Part shown: one piece after another, positions 9,082-17,061 of the stretch
Numbering within the stretch: position 1 is the first letter of the stretch
Layout: every line of letters begins with the position of its first letter
NCBI GenBank assembly: GCA_963769845.1
Contig: CAVYNL010000005.1
Location: forward strand, 1-64,000
Reading direction: 5' to 3'
Length of the DNA stretch: 64,000 nucleotides
From: JBGQMW01 sp963769845
GTDB lineage: Archaea; Thermoproteota; Bathyarchaeia; Bathyarchaeales; Bathycorpusculaceae
The notes under the pieces: generated by a model
Databases searched by the model: none
Seen by the model: the letters and a program-made list of their open reading frames with translations, nothing else
Told to the model about the DNA's origin: nothing
Position numbers and translations under genes: made by a program

Positions 9082-9505
9082 AGCGCCCTAGGTTCTCTTT
9101 GGAGGGCACTAGATGAAGACAGGGCAACAGACCGTGGCTACGTTCCCATGTATCTTAGCTCTCTGATTCTGTGAGTTATGTGACGGGCCTTATGGAGCAC
9201 AGCTGACCACTTTTCCAGCATCATGCGTTTGCAGGATTCACAGTAATACATGTTCATTACATTTCATCCGTCAAGTTCAAAGATCTCGACAATAGGAACG
9301 GTAGATTACGGAGAATAAAAGGAGGATTTTGGAAACGCGAATATGTCGAAAACGGACAAGCGCACTAACACGCACCACTCCACTGTTTGACCTGAAAAGC
9401 TCAATCGAAGCTTCAGTTTGACTACTCAATAAGAAAAGTCTAAAGTTGTCAATTGGGACCCCTAGGCCACACGGATGAACCTTCAGAATCCCACTGTCGG
9501 CTCGC
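9082..9505. other. Gap between ridA and the HtrA gene
   Basis: This 424-nt stretch separates two convergent genes. The only coding candidate is the 37-codon zinc-finger frame on the minus strand at 9138-9251. The remainder shows no hairpin or repeat that I can support. Confidence 0.4.
9138..9251 (-). CDS. Tiny zinc-finger-like protein (37 aa)
   Basis: A short minus-strand frame begins MYYCESCKRMMLEKW and continues with two histidines (HKARH and THR). The CxxC pair followed about 17 residues later by histidines resembles a single C2H2-like finger. Such stand-alone fingers of 35-60 residues are common in archaea. There is no strong ribosome site before the ATG. The frame is short, so chance is possible, but the CxxC-H-H spacing in otherwise empty sequence favours a gene. 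Confidence 0.45.
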   Translation of the reverse strand: MYYCESCKRMMLEKWSAVLHKARHITHRIRELRYMGT

Positions 9506-10726
9506 TCAGGTCGTGCTCGCTGCCGTCGTGCTCAATGCTGGTCGAGTTCCAAGCGTGACAGACAGCGATACCATGTCGTTGCTCCTCACTATCGTCACGT
9601 TGACCGTTTGATTTGGCACCGTGTGCTCCTCCAGATATGTTGAAAGGTCATCTAGGTTCACGATTCTTTTTTCGTCGATTTGCACTATGATGTCGCCGCC
9701 TATCGTCACAATACTATTATCAACCGTAACTTGCTTCGTCCCACCTTGCAGGCCATTGCTGCTCGTGACAGTGGCGACCAGCCACCCGTAGGTAACGTTC
9801 GTGCCCATCGCCTGCGCGATATCATACGTCATGTCTGTCCCAGTTGCTCCCAGCCAAGGATGCTGATTGTACGAACCACTGGTCACAAGAGAGCTTATCT
9901 CACGCAATATCGTGCTCGACGGGATCGCAAACCCCAGCCCCTGAGAATCACTGACAATTGCCGTGGTAATCCCGACAACCTCACCATGATAATCCAGAAG
10001 TGGGCCACCCGAATTGCCAGGGTTTATCGGTGTACTCGTCTGAATGACACTGGCTATTGGATACCCGCCAGTTGTCTCTTCCGAAATCGTCCTGCCCAGC
10101 GCGCTCACAATGCCCGTGGTCATCGATCCAGCCAACCCATACGGGTTGCCAACCGCGATCACCGGATCCCCGACTTCCAGGGTTGATGAGCTAACGATTT
10201 CCAAAGGCTTCAACTCACTCTGCGGCGCATCAGTCGAGAGTGCTGCGAGGTCGCCGTATGGGTCTGAACCCAGTACCGTGGCCGAATATGCATTGCCATT
10301 CACGAATGTCACGGTCACGTTGATCGCGCTCTCTATCACGTGATAGTTCGTGACGACCACGATCTGTCCTGTGGAGTTGTAGACGAACCCTGAACCTTGG
10401 ACCTGTGAGTAGTATGGACGACGGAAAATATCGTACTGTACGACCTGCGCCTGCACAACCACCACGGACTCTTTCAATTGACTGTACAATTGGGAAAGCG
10501 AGACGTTGTTGTCCAAGAAGTAAGAGATGTTCTCAACAGGGATGTATGTAACGTTCTGGCTGGGAAGGGCCGATAACTGATTCTGCAGGTCATTCATCCT
10601 TCCGTTAAGGGTCGAGTAGCTCACCGCGTACCCCAGCAATCCTCCCGCAAGCAGGCTGACAACGATGACCGCGACAACGAAAGCCATGGGAAAACGTTTG
10701 GCTCTGGGCATTTGAGGAACATCCAT
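9506..10726 (-). CDS. HtrA/DegP-like membrane-anchored serine protease with PDZ domain
   Basis: The protein has a short cytoplasmic N-terminus, one membrane segment (about residues 20-43 of the longest frame), a trypsin-like domain and a C-terminal PDZ domain. The catalytic triad is visible, numbered from the longest frame: H136 in TNYHVIES, D166 in DPYGDLA and S246 in NPGNSGGP. The active domain would lie outside the cell and degrade or refold damaged envelope proteins. The longest frame opens at ATG 10747, but GAGGAGGG inside it is an ideal ribosome site for the ATG near 10726. It follows the MacB-like ABC genes on the same strand, which suggests a common envelope-stress function. Confidence 0.92.
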   Translation of the reverse strand: MDVPQMPRAKRFPMAFVVAVIVVSLLAGGLLGYAVSYSTLNGRMNDLQNQLSALPSQNVTYIPVENISYFLDNNVSLSQLYSQLKESVVVVQAQVVQYDIFRRPYYSQVQGSGFVYNSTGQIVVVTNYHVIESAINVTVTFVNGNAYSATVLGSDPYGDLAALSTDAPQSELKPLEIVSSSTLEVGDPVIAVGNPYGLAGSMTTGIVSALGRTISEETTGGYPIASVIQTSTPINPGNSGGPLLDYHGEVVGITTAIVSDSQGLGFAIPSSTILREISSLVTSGSYNQHPWLGATGTDMTYDIAQAMGTNVTYGWLVATVTSSNGLQGGTKQVTVDNSIVTIGGDIIVQIDEKRIVNLDDLSTYLEEHTVPNQTVNVTIVRSNDMVSLSVTLGTRPALSTTAASTT

Positions 10727-10819
10727 CCTAGTTCCCTCCTCTTCCATGCAGAGCGTGCACTCGCGGAATTCCCTTTACACAACAATATTCTCTAAACTCA
10801 ACGGTTCCATATGCCAATC

Positions 10820-11632
10820 TCATATCTCTTCTTCCTCCTCTGCAGCCGGAACTAACCTCTTCCTGCAGCTGGGACATTTCTCTTCCTTGGGCTGAATCTT
10901 GCCCCCACAGTAAGGACAAGCCAGCTTCTTCTTCGCCAGATGAAGTCCTTGCTTTTCTTTCGTGATCTTTCCATCCTTCAGAAGAAGCACTCTTTCTGTG
11001 TGCGAAGCTACGTGACCATCATGCGTCACCAGCACGATCGTGGTTCCCCGGTCAATGTTCAGGTTTGCGAGCAACCTGACAATTTCAAACTTGTTCTGTG
11101 TGTCCAAGTTTCCTGTAGGCTCATCTGCCAGAATTATGGCCGGGTCATTTGCAAAGGCTCTTGCGATTGCCACCCTCTGCTGCTCCCCCGCGCTTAGCCG
11201 TTGCGGCCTGTGCTCTCCTCTTCCAGCCAACCCCACCAAATCCAGCAGCCTGCGGGCTTCCTGTCTTCTTTCGCTCTTAGACCTCTTGCCGTACTCCATG
11301 GGCAGCTCTACGTTTTCGGCAGCATTCAGGTACGGCAACAGGTTGAAAGTCTGGAAAATAAACCCAATCTTGTTCCTTCTTATCCTGTACAGCTGTCTTT
11401 CAGGCAGGTTTGTCACGTCAACCTGATCCAGGATCATCTTTCCACTCGTCGGCTTGTCGAGACAGCCTAGAACATTCAGCAGCGTCGTCTTGCCCGAACC
11501 AGACGGCCCCATGATCGCAACAAACTCGCCCCTGTTCACGTGAAGATTCAGGTCATACAAAGCTGGAACCTTACGCTTGCCCATTTCATACGTCTTGAAC
11601 AGTTTCTCAGTTCTCAGGACAGCCTCACTCAT
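10820..11632 (-). CDS. MacB/LolD-type ABC ATPase with C-terminal zinc ribbon
   Basis: A 270-residue ATPase with Walker A (GPSGSGKTT), signature (RLSAGEQQRVAIARA), Walker B (IILADEPTGNLD) and the H-loop histidine (LVTHD) of the LolD/MacB/FtsE group. The last 45 residues add a rubredoxin-like zinc ribbon (CPYCGGKIQPKEEKCPSC) and an acidic tail, which standard LolD/MacB ATPases lack. It starts inside the end of the permease gene (8-nt overlap), so the two are translated together. It probably powers an FtsX-type mechanotransmission machine rather than classic transport. Confidence 0.92.
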   Translation of the reverse strand: MSEAVLRTEKLFKTYEMGKRKVPALYDLNLHVNRGEFVAIMGPSGSGKTTLLNVLGCLDKPTSGKMILDQVDVTNLPERQLYRIRRNKIGFIFQTFNLLPYLNAAENVELPMEYGKRSKSERRQEARRLLDLVGLAGRGEHRPQRLSAGEQQRVAIARAFANDPAIILADEPTGNLDTQNKFEIVRLLANLNIDRGTTIVLVTHDGHVASHTERVLLLKDGKITKEKQGLHLAKKKLACPYCGGKIQPKEEKCPSCRKRLVPAAEEEEEI

Positions 11633-13013
11633 ACCTCATGGCCTCCGCAGGTCTGGTTCTTGCCGCTCTCCAAGCCGGGTACAGACTGCCCAGGGCTCCA
11701 AGCAGCACAGCCGCCCCGACTGCAATCAGCATCGTTTGAAGGCTGGGCGTCACCGTTACAGTCGATGCTCCCAGTATTCCAAAGCTGCCAAAATTGCCGG
11801 TGTCTGCGGTTCCTGGACGGAATTGAGAGGTGCTACGTGAACCGAACGGGCTTATCTGGGGAAGCAGAATCCCGGACAGAAGAGGAGCCCCAACGGTTCC
11901 TATCGCTATGCCCACCACGCCGGCTACGAGACTCAGCAGCATTCCTTCGAGCATGAACTGGCTCATGACGTTCCAGTTGCTGAAGCCTATCGCCTTGAGC
12001 GTACCAATCTCCTTGGTCCTCTCACGCACAGTATACAGCATAACGAACAGGACTATCAGACTAGTTGCCACGACCGCAATCATGATTTCTTGGGTTGCGA
12101 CCGTCTCCGTCTGGCTGACAGTTGCCTGAGCACTCGTCAACGTCTGATTGTACATAGTCTGTGTGTTATCCAGCTGGCTCAAACGGTCCTTGTAAGTCGT
12201 GACCTGAAGACTCGTGTACGCCGCTCCTATGACCTCGGCTATACTATCCACATCGGAAACACTCCCCGCGTACACGTCAAGCCTACTCACGTTCCCAGTA
12301 AGGCCCGCCGCCGTCTGCGCGTCAGTGATGTTCATATACGCACTTCTTGCTTCCATACGTCCCTGCCCCCCTGCGCCATAGACCCCGACCACCGTAAAAG
12401 ACTCCCCGTACATTTCCACCTTGTCACCAACTCCTACTCCGAAATAGGCCGTCAGGTTTGAATCCAAGAGAACAACCCCGCTATCTCCCTCGCGCAGGTT
12501 CCTGCCAGCCGTCATGTTGGTTGGCAGTATAGAATAGTCGTCGATGAAAGAGGAATTCAGGGTAACACCCGTAATCGTATAGACAGGCCTAGAAATCGTA
12601 AAGGTTCTTCCCTCAGGTCCGTTTATGGTTTCCGAAGTCGTCTCATCGGATGAGACTGTAATGAATTCCACAACGTCCTTGACGCCGCTAATAGAACGAA
12701 TTCCATTGGCAACGGATTCCTCCACATAGGTTTGCTGTTGCTGCAAACCCCCGCCCGGAAATCCTGATGGTCTACCGGAGAACATGCCTTGTCCAGAAGT
12801 CTGACATTCTATTAACGTAGCGGTCTTGTTGATCTGTTCTTGCATAGTGGTCATTGTACTGTTAAAATTCGTGGTCATGGCTTGCGCGGCTTCCTGATTC
12901 GCCACGATGCCTCCAGGAATCGAAACCATGATTGCCATTGAAAAGCCCAAGGCAATGATCACCAGTAACGCTCTCATCTTCCTTCTCGACAAGTTCCTGA
13001 CTGCTCTAGTCAT
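11625..13013 (-). CDS. MacB/FtsX-type ABC permease
   Basis: The protein begins MTRAVRNLSRRKMRALLV, then has a membrane segment, a large extracellular MacB-type domain of about 260 residues (including a glutamine-rich QQQQTYVEESV part) and three C-terminal membrane segments with the FtsX signature REREKEIGTLKAIGFS-like sequence (seen as RERTKEIGTLKAIGFS). A GTG at 13055 extends the frame, but the TATA-like element at about 13060-13070 puts the transcript start downstream of it, so ATG 13013 is chosen. It forms an operon with the ATPase. These systems act on envelope proteins, peptides or lipids; the substrate is unknown. Confidence 0.9.
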   Translation of the reverse strand: MTRAVRNLSRRKMRALLVIIALGFSMAIMVSIPGGIVANQEAAQAMTTNFNSTMTTMQEQINKTATLIECQTSGQGMFSGRPSGFPGGGLQQQQTYVEESVANGIRSISGVKDVVEFITVSSDETTSETINGPEGRTFTISRPVYTITGVTLNSSFIDDYSILPTNMTAGRNLREGDSGVVLLDSNLTAYFGVGVGDKVEMYGESFTVVGVYGAGGQGRMEARSAYMNITDAQTAAGLTGNVSRLDVYAGSVSDVDSIAEVIGAAYTSLQVTTYKDRLSQLDNTQTMYNQTLTSAQATVSQTETVATQEIMIAVVATSLIVLFVMLYTVRERTKEIGTLKAIGFSNWNVMSQFMLEGMLLSLVAGVVGIAIGTVGAPLLSGILLPQISPFGSRSTSQFRPGTADTGNFGSFGILGASTVTVTPSLQTMLIAVGAAVLLGALGSLYPAWRAARTRPAEAMRYE

Positions 13014-13053
13014 GGCACCCAAGTCATCCACCAGTCTCAGGTCTGACCCAAAC

Positions 13054-13106
13054 ACTGCAGACTATTAAAGAGTTTTTCAAGATTCGACCCAAATTCCTTC
13101 CCCCTT
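13054..13106 (-). promoter_or_regulatory. Shared promoter element, copy A (before the MacB-like permease)
   Basis: Read on the minus strand, this stretch contains GGGTCGAATCTTGAAAAACT followed by CTTTAATAGTCTGC. The CTTTAATA part acts as a TATA box about 50 nt before ATG 13013. It matches copies B (13915-13960) and C (14733-14782) over roughly 45 nt, though it lacks their leading GATTAGGGATAGAA block. Confidence 0.6.
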
Positions 13107-13333
13107 ATCGAACCGTGCAAAATCAGCGCTTCATGACTAAAATAAGATACAAAATATGGAACCAAAAGGAGAATTTGCGTTCCTTCTGGACGTCTTTTTT
13201 TGGGATTGAAAAATGGGGATTTTGCTTTGTCCGAGTCCCGTGCTTGCAGTTGACAGTTTGATTTCCCCCTGCATCTTCTTGCCACCTGGACCTTGTGCGT
13301 CAAGGGTTATGGCTCCGTTTCCATATGTCGTCC

Positions 13334-13870
13334 TTAAGGTTTTTCGATCACTGTCATCGTCAGAATCACTATTCTAGTCACTTTCGCTTGTTCCACGTTC
13401 ACCCATACAATTGCTCTGCCTGTCGTGTTCTGGACCAGGGTGACGATTGCGTTCGTCGCTTTCATCGTGACGGTGCCGTCCCCTGCAATCGTGGCGTTGA
13501 TGAGCGGCCTCACTTCAGTAACGTTGTACCCTTCAGCCAGCAGTTTCTGGACATCCGTGTCGCTTTCAGTTATGTTTATGACATTGTCCTTGAACTCTTG
13601 GCTAACAGTAACAGACCCGCCAAGTCCACGTCCCTCTGGTTGCCCTCCAAAGAATTCGCCCATGCCGCCACGGTGATGCCCGCCAAAACCGCAGCCAAAG
13701 CCGGCTGAAAAGTTCGCGTTATCCGTTATGCCGTTGACAATGGCCACTTGAGTGTTTGTGTCCCCCGTTCCTGCGTTCGCGTACGCCATCGCGGCTATCC
13801 CAGACACTATTGCCAGGACAAGGACTGCTGAACCTATCAAGGCCTTTGTTCTTCTTTCCAGCTCAATCAC
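13334..13870 (-). CDS. Membrane-anchored or secreted protein of unknown function
   Basis: A 178-residue protein. A basic start (ELERRTK) leads into a hydrophobic segment (about 10-30) ending in AYANAG, consistent with a signal peptide or anchor. A Gly/His-rich stretch (FGCGFGGHHRGGMGEFFGG) follows that could bind metal. The C-terminal part repeats VTxx/NITES-type strands and has several possible N-glycosylation sites. I do not recognise the family. The start is GTG at 13870, which overlaps the GGGAGGTGA ribosome site, so the true start may lie a few codons further in. Its promoter carries copy B of the shared element, so it is probably co-regulated with the MacB-like operon. Confidence 0.75.
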   Translation of the reverse strand: MIELERRTKALIGSAVLVLAIVSGIAAMAYANAGTGDTNTQVAIVNGITDNANFSAGFGCGFGGHHRGGMGEFFGGQPEGRGLGGSVTVSQEFKDNVINITESDTDVQKLLAEGYNVTEVRPLINATIAGDGTVTMKATNAIVTLVQNTTGRAIVWVNVEQAKVTRIVILTMTVIEKP

Positions 13871-13914
13871 CTCCCTTTTTGTCGAATCGCGTCATCTCCG
13901 TTCATGCATCATGA

Positions 13915-13960
13915 GGCATAAAGGCGTTTTTCAGAATTGCACCCACTTCTATCCCTAATC
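13915..13960 (-). promoter_or_regulatory. Shared promoter element, copy B (before the secreted protein)
   Basis: On the minus strand it reads GATTAGGGATAGAAGTGGGT, then CAATTCTGAAAAACGCC and a CTTTATG TATA-like box. The expected transcription start is near 13893, just before the GTG at 13870. It is nearly identical to copy C in the GATTAGGGATAGAA and TTCTGAAAAAC blocks. Confidence 0.65.
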
Positions 13961-14303
13961 CTCTGCATTGATTCCCCGCCTAAATTGCCGCAATACGCTT
14001 ACCAATGCCTCGATTTGACGTTGCCTTCGATGTCGAAATAAACCACGGTTTCATGCAACGTTATCGGCGCTTCCTTTCATGTCTCCACCGAGGCCTGCTG
14101 AAGCTGTCGAGCGAAAAGCAGAACAAGCTCCTCTCCCAGAAGGAAGGAGTCGCACACACCCTAGATGACTCTGCTGATAAGATCCACCAAGCACTACTCA
14201 CTAAGACAAGCTGTGTTGAACCACATGTCTACTGTAGACTGGTGCACACACGATCTTTCCACATCTTTTTTCTGTCCATCTAGCTTGCGTTCTCTGCTAT
14301 CTT

Positions 14304-14555
14304 TCATTCGGCCTTTGAAGCGCTATCTATTCCGTATATCCTAAGCACGGATGGAAGGTCTTTGGCGGACGACAGGAAAACCATGATCCTGAACACGCGA
14401 GCAGCTTCTTGCACAGCCTTGGTAGCTTTCATGCTGGCGGTTTGAATGGCACTTTTCTGATGCTCTCGAAAAGAAGAGTGACAAGTCGTGTCCTCATTAA
14501 TGACCGCCATCGGCGAAGAGGTTGACACCTTACTTTCATCCATTTTTATCATCAT
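14304..14555 (-). CDS. Small hypothetical protein (83 aa)
   Basis: The frame opens with two ATG codons directly after AAGGGAG, a good ribosome site. The product is polar, with an alanine/lysine-rich helix in the middle (SMKATKAVQEAARVFRIMVF) and no signal peptide. I do not recognise it. It lies downstream of shared promoter element copy C, with a 150-nt leader that holds a long hairpin. That leader and the ribosome site are the main evidence that it is a real gene. Confidence 0.5.
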   Translation of the reverse strand: MMIKMDESKVSTSSPMAVINEDTTCHSSFREHQKSAIQTASMKATKAVQEAARVFRIMVFLSSAKDLPSVLRIYGIDSASKAE

Positions 14556-14600
14556 CTCCCTTCTCGGTTGTCACATCTGTTCTCCCTCGGTTCTCGCTAG

Positions 14601-14670
14601 GGTCCAGAACAGTTGAGAGGGGAAAGGAAAGGAGAGAAAAACTGTTTTCAACTCTTCTGGACCTTTTGCG
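14601..14670 (-). promoter_or_regulatory. Long hairpin in the leader of the 83-aa gene
   Basis: GGTCCAGAACAGTTGAGAG at about 14601 is matched by TCAACTCTTCTGGACC at about 14654, giving a stem of roughly 16 bp with one mismatch and a purine-rich loop. It lies between promoter copy C and the start codon at 14555, so it would be in the transcript. It could be an RNA regulatory hairpin, an operator or a small RNA. Confidence 0.5.
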
Positions 14671-14732
14671 AGTTCCTTTTGAAGAACAGAGTGTTGCGAC
14701 TTGTTCTCAACCTCCGAACGGTTGAAGAGCGT

Positions 14733-14782
14733 GCAGATTATTAAACGGTTTTTCAGAATTAGACCCTATTCTATCCCTAATC
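14733..14782 (-). promoter_or_regulatory. Shared promoter element, copy C
   Basis: On the minus strand it reads GATTAGGGATAGAATAGGGT, then TAATTCTGAAAAACC and GTTTAATAATCTGC. It points toward the 83-aa gene. The divergent regulator gene at 14892 lies 110 nt to the right and has its own TATA box. Confidence 0.65.
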
Positions 14783-14825
14783 AAGCGACCAGCACGCACT
14801 TGATCGCGCGGCCGAAAACTCAAGG

Positions 14826-14835
14826 CACTTATATA
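14826..14835 (+). promoter_or_regulatory. TATA box of the winged-helix regulator gene
   Basis: ACTTATATAC lies about 60 nt before ATG 14892. A GCGCGC tract (14874-14879) lies in the short leader between the expected transcription start and the start codon. Confidence 0.5.
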
Positions 14836-14891
14836 CTGCCACGCTACGAATAAGTCCTAACAAAAATCTCTTCGCGCGCGGAGCGGCATAG

Positions 14892-15194
14892 ATGTCTGCT
14901 AGTACACGTCCCATGAAGTATGTGCTTGGATGGCTCATCGCGGGCACGAAAGGCGGCGTAACTCGAGCCCAAATAATCAAGGCCATAAAGGAAGCTCCGC
15001 GGAACGCAAACCAGCTGGCCAGCCTGCTCGGAAAAGACTACAGAACAATAAGACACCACCTGAACGTTCTTGAGAAGAACAAGATAATCACGTCAGCCGG
15101 AGACAGGTACGGAATGACGTACTTCCTGACTCAGACGATGGAAGAGAACTACGCCTTGTTCGAGGAGATTGTGAACAAAATCTGGAAAAGATAG
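14892..15194 (+). CDS. Winged-helix (ArsR-like) transcription regulator
   Basis: A 100-residue protein whose middle (VTRAQIIKAIKEAPRNANQLA, then GKDYRTIRHHLNVLEKNKII) is a typical winged-helix DNA-binding domain of the ArsR/MarR type. It lacks a separate ligand domain. It is followed 17 nt later by a small membrane protein gene in the same operon, and it is divergent from the block of genes that share the long promoter element. That makes it the natural candidate to bind that element, which is inference. Confidence 0.85.
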   Translation: MSASTRPMKYVLGWLIAGTKGGVTRAQIIKAIKEAPRNANQLASLLGKDYRTIRHHLNVLEKNKIITSAGDRYGMTYFLTQTMEENYALFEEIVNKIWKR

Positions 15195-15211
15195 AAAAGG
15201 GAGGACGATAA

Positions 15212-15655
15212 ATGAACCATCATATGAACAGAGACGTAAAAATCCTGCTTATAGTCGTAATCCTATTAGCCGTGGCAACGGTCGTGACTCCTTGGACAAT
15301 CCTGAGTCTCCGGCCCTCACCGTTTGGAGGACGCAGGTTTCCGCCCCCGGAGAACATCCAAGGCGACATAGAGTTCTTCTACACGCTGAAAACGGCCGTC
15401 TCAACCGTTAACATAGTGCTCGTCGTCATCCTGTTGCTCAACTACATCAGCATATACAGAAAAACACAATCAGAATTCACAATCGGACTCATCATATTCT
15501 CACTCGTCTTCCTCATGGATACCCTCGTCTCAAGCCCCCTCACCGTCGGAGCATTCGGCTTCAGAGAGTTCGGACTCGGCCCCTTCGCCATGCTCCCCGA
15601 CTTTTTCAGATGCATAGCCCTAGCCGTCCTGCTCTACCTAAGCGTCAAGTACTAA
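15212..15655 (+). CDS. Four-helix membrane protein paired with the regulator
   Basis: A 147-residue protein with four hydrophobic segments (about 10-30, 60-85, 90-110, 120-145) and a proline-rich extracellular loop (RPSPFGGRRFPPPEN). GGGAGGACG before ATG 15212 is a usable ribosome site. It is co-transcribed with the winged-helix protein. Archaeal pairs of this type often couple membrane sensing to transcription, but no specific function can be claimed. Confidence 0.8.
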   Translation: MNHHMNRDVKILLIVVILLAVATVVTPWTILSLRPSPFGGRRFPPPENIQGDIEFFYTLKTAVSTVNIVLVVILLLNYISIYRKTQSEFTIGLIIFSLVFLMDTLVSSPLTVGAFGFREFGLGPFAMLPDFFRCIALAVLLYLSVKY

Positions 15656-15884
15656 AACAACTCCACATTCTCCCCCCCACAATCATCTCCAAAGATACAA
15701 CGAAGCCACGCGTGCACGAAAAACGACGTGAAATTGAGTGGTCAAAAGAGATTTTCTTTGAGTGGTCAATTGAAAGTAGTGGGCAACAGAAGAATAAGGT
15801 CCCAAATGCTGGGGTGCCAAGAATGCTGGAGTAGTCCGTGCAGTCCTTGTGGGTTTGCTTCTTCTCAGCAGAGTTCAGGCAGCG

Positions 15885-16463
15885 TCAAACCGTCTTTGCT
15901 CCTTGCGCGTCCTTCGGTCGAAGCTTAAGCCTCTTCGGAATCACTATCCTCAGCACACCGTTCCTGTAGTCAAACCACGCAGCCTGTTTTACGGTTTTCT
16001 TCGTCGGCAACTCGATGGCCTTGCGGAAGGTCCCCGCCCTGACCTCAACGTTTCCTTCTCGCACCTTGACTTGGACGTTTTCCTTCTCCATTCCGGGTAG
16101 CTCAACATAAACCTCCACGGTGCCCTCCTTGTCAAAAACGTCCGTCAGAGGCTCAGTCATCTCTTTCAACGCTTTCCTTGGAATCCCCAAGGGCTTCTTG
16201 GGCTTAGGAGCAGGCCTCAGCGGCCTCAAAGGCTCGATAGGGTCCAAAGGTCCACTCAGACCGAAACGACCCTCACCCGTGCTCTCATTACTTCCCAACG
16301 TGACATCATCTGCATTTGGCGGGTCCCCAACCTTCTCAGCTTCCATGTCCCTCAAAAGCCTGTCAAGCTCATTCTCTATGATCTTCACCAGCTCGCTGCT
16401 GAAAAAGTCCAGGTCCCGCAATGCCTCCTCAAAATCATCATCAAACGACACGACCACAATCAC
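15885..16463 (-). CDS. Hsp20/CS-domain small heat-shock-like protein
   Basis: A 192-residue protein. The first 120 residues are acidic and proline-rich. The last 75 form an alpha-crystallin-like domain: VEVYVELPGMEKENVQVKV, then VEVRAGTFRKAIELP and GVLRIVIPKRLKL. It would bind unfolded proteins in the cytoplasm. Its GTG start overlaps the stop of the upstream regulator gene by 4 nt. Compared with ordinary archaeal Hsp20, the N-terminal region is unusually long and the C-terminal IxI motif is not clear. Confidence 0.8.
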   Translation of the reverse strand: MIVVVSFDDDFEEALRDLDFFSSELVKIIENELDRLLRDMEAEKVGDPPNADDVTLGSNESTGEGRFGLSGPLDPIEPLRPLRPAPKPKKPLGIPRKALKEMTEPLTDVFDKEGTVEVYVELPGMEKENVQVKVREGNVEVRAGTFRKAIELPTKKTVKQAAWFDYRNGVLRIVIPKRLKLRPKDAQGAKTV

Positions 16464-17020
16464 CTCCCCTTAGCATCATCGTCTATTTCCTCGAGCGAAT
16501 CAATCAAACGCCTCAACGTCATGCTCATCATCACAAACGCCTTCTCCCCGAACTCCGAACAACTATACTGACCCCGCCCAGTCTTCTCCACCAAACCACC
16601 ATCAATCAACTTCCTCGAATTCTCCCACACAATCTTCGGATTCAAATTCAAACCCCTCATAAAATCCGCAAAACTCAACCCATCCTCCTCCCCCAACATC
16701 ATGTGCATCATCTCCAAACGCGTCTCATTCGACAAGGCATCAAAAATCCTCGAAAACCTCTCAAAATCCCCAGAAACAACCCTGAACTCCCCCTCAACCA
16801 TCTCCCTTCGCCAATCCTCGGGCGAAAGCGGCAGCTCAAACACAACGTCACCATCGCGCACTAACTGCAACTTGAGCTTCAAACAGCCCCGCTCTGTTAC
16901 TAGAAGGTAATTACCAAAAAGTAATATATAACCGTTCTCAACCCAAACGTGCGCTTCTGTAAAGGATGGAAGATTCGGATCCCATCGTACGGACTTTTTC
17001 TTGATTTGCAGGTGTTGCAC
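16460..17020 (-). CDS. ArsR-like winged-helix regulator, first gene of the Hsp20-like operon
   Basis: A 186-residue protein. Residues about 85-180 form a winged-helix domain (FDALSNETRLEMMHMMLGEE, then MRGLNLNPKIVWENSRKLID) of the ArsR type, preceded by a beta-rich N-terminal part. It overlaps the Hsp20-like gene by 4 nt. The longest frame starts at GTG 17020, directly beside an AAATATATATT box (17021-17031), and a second TATA-like stretch lies near 16923. If either drives this gene, the real start is further downstream, so the first 30-60 residues are uncertain. Confidence 0.8.
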   Translation of the reverse strand: MQHLQIKKKSVRWDPNLPSFTEAHVWVENGYILLFGNYLLVTERGCLKLKLQLVRDGDVVFELPLSPEDWRREMVEGEFRVVSGDFERFSRIFDALSNETRLEMMHMMLGEEDGLSFADFMRGLNLNPKIVWENSRKLIDGGLVEKTGRGQYSCSEFGEKAFVMMSMTLRRLIDSLEEIDDDAKGR

Positions 17021-17031
17021 AAATATATATT
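17021..17031 (+). promoter_or_regulatory. Palindromic TATA box between divergent genes
   Basis: AAATATATATT is nearly symmetrical, so it could serve the ZT_dimer gene to the right (ATG 17062) or the regulator to the left. Spacing to ATG 17062 fits a short leader. Confidence 0.5.
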
Positions 17032-17061
17032 CTGGGTGTTAAGAGTGGTAATGAGGTGCCA

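Noticed and set aside
13037..13303. 88-codon minus-strand frame before the MacB-like permease
   Set aside because: It runs across the shared promoter element and has no protein-like pattern.
14005..14283. 92-codon plus-strand frame
   Set aside because: No ribosome site, no family resemblance, composition not protein-like.
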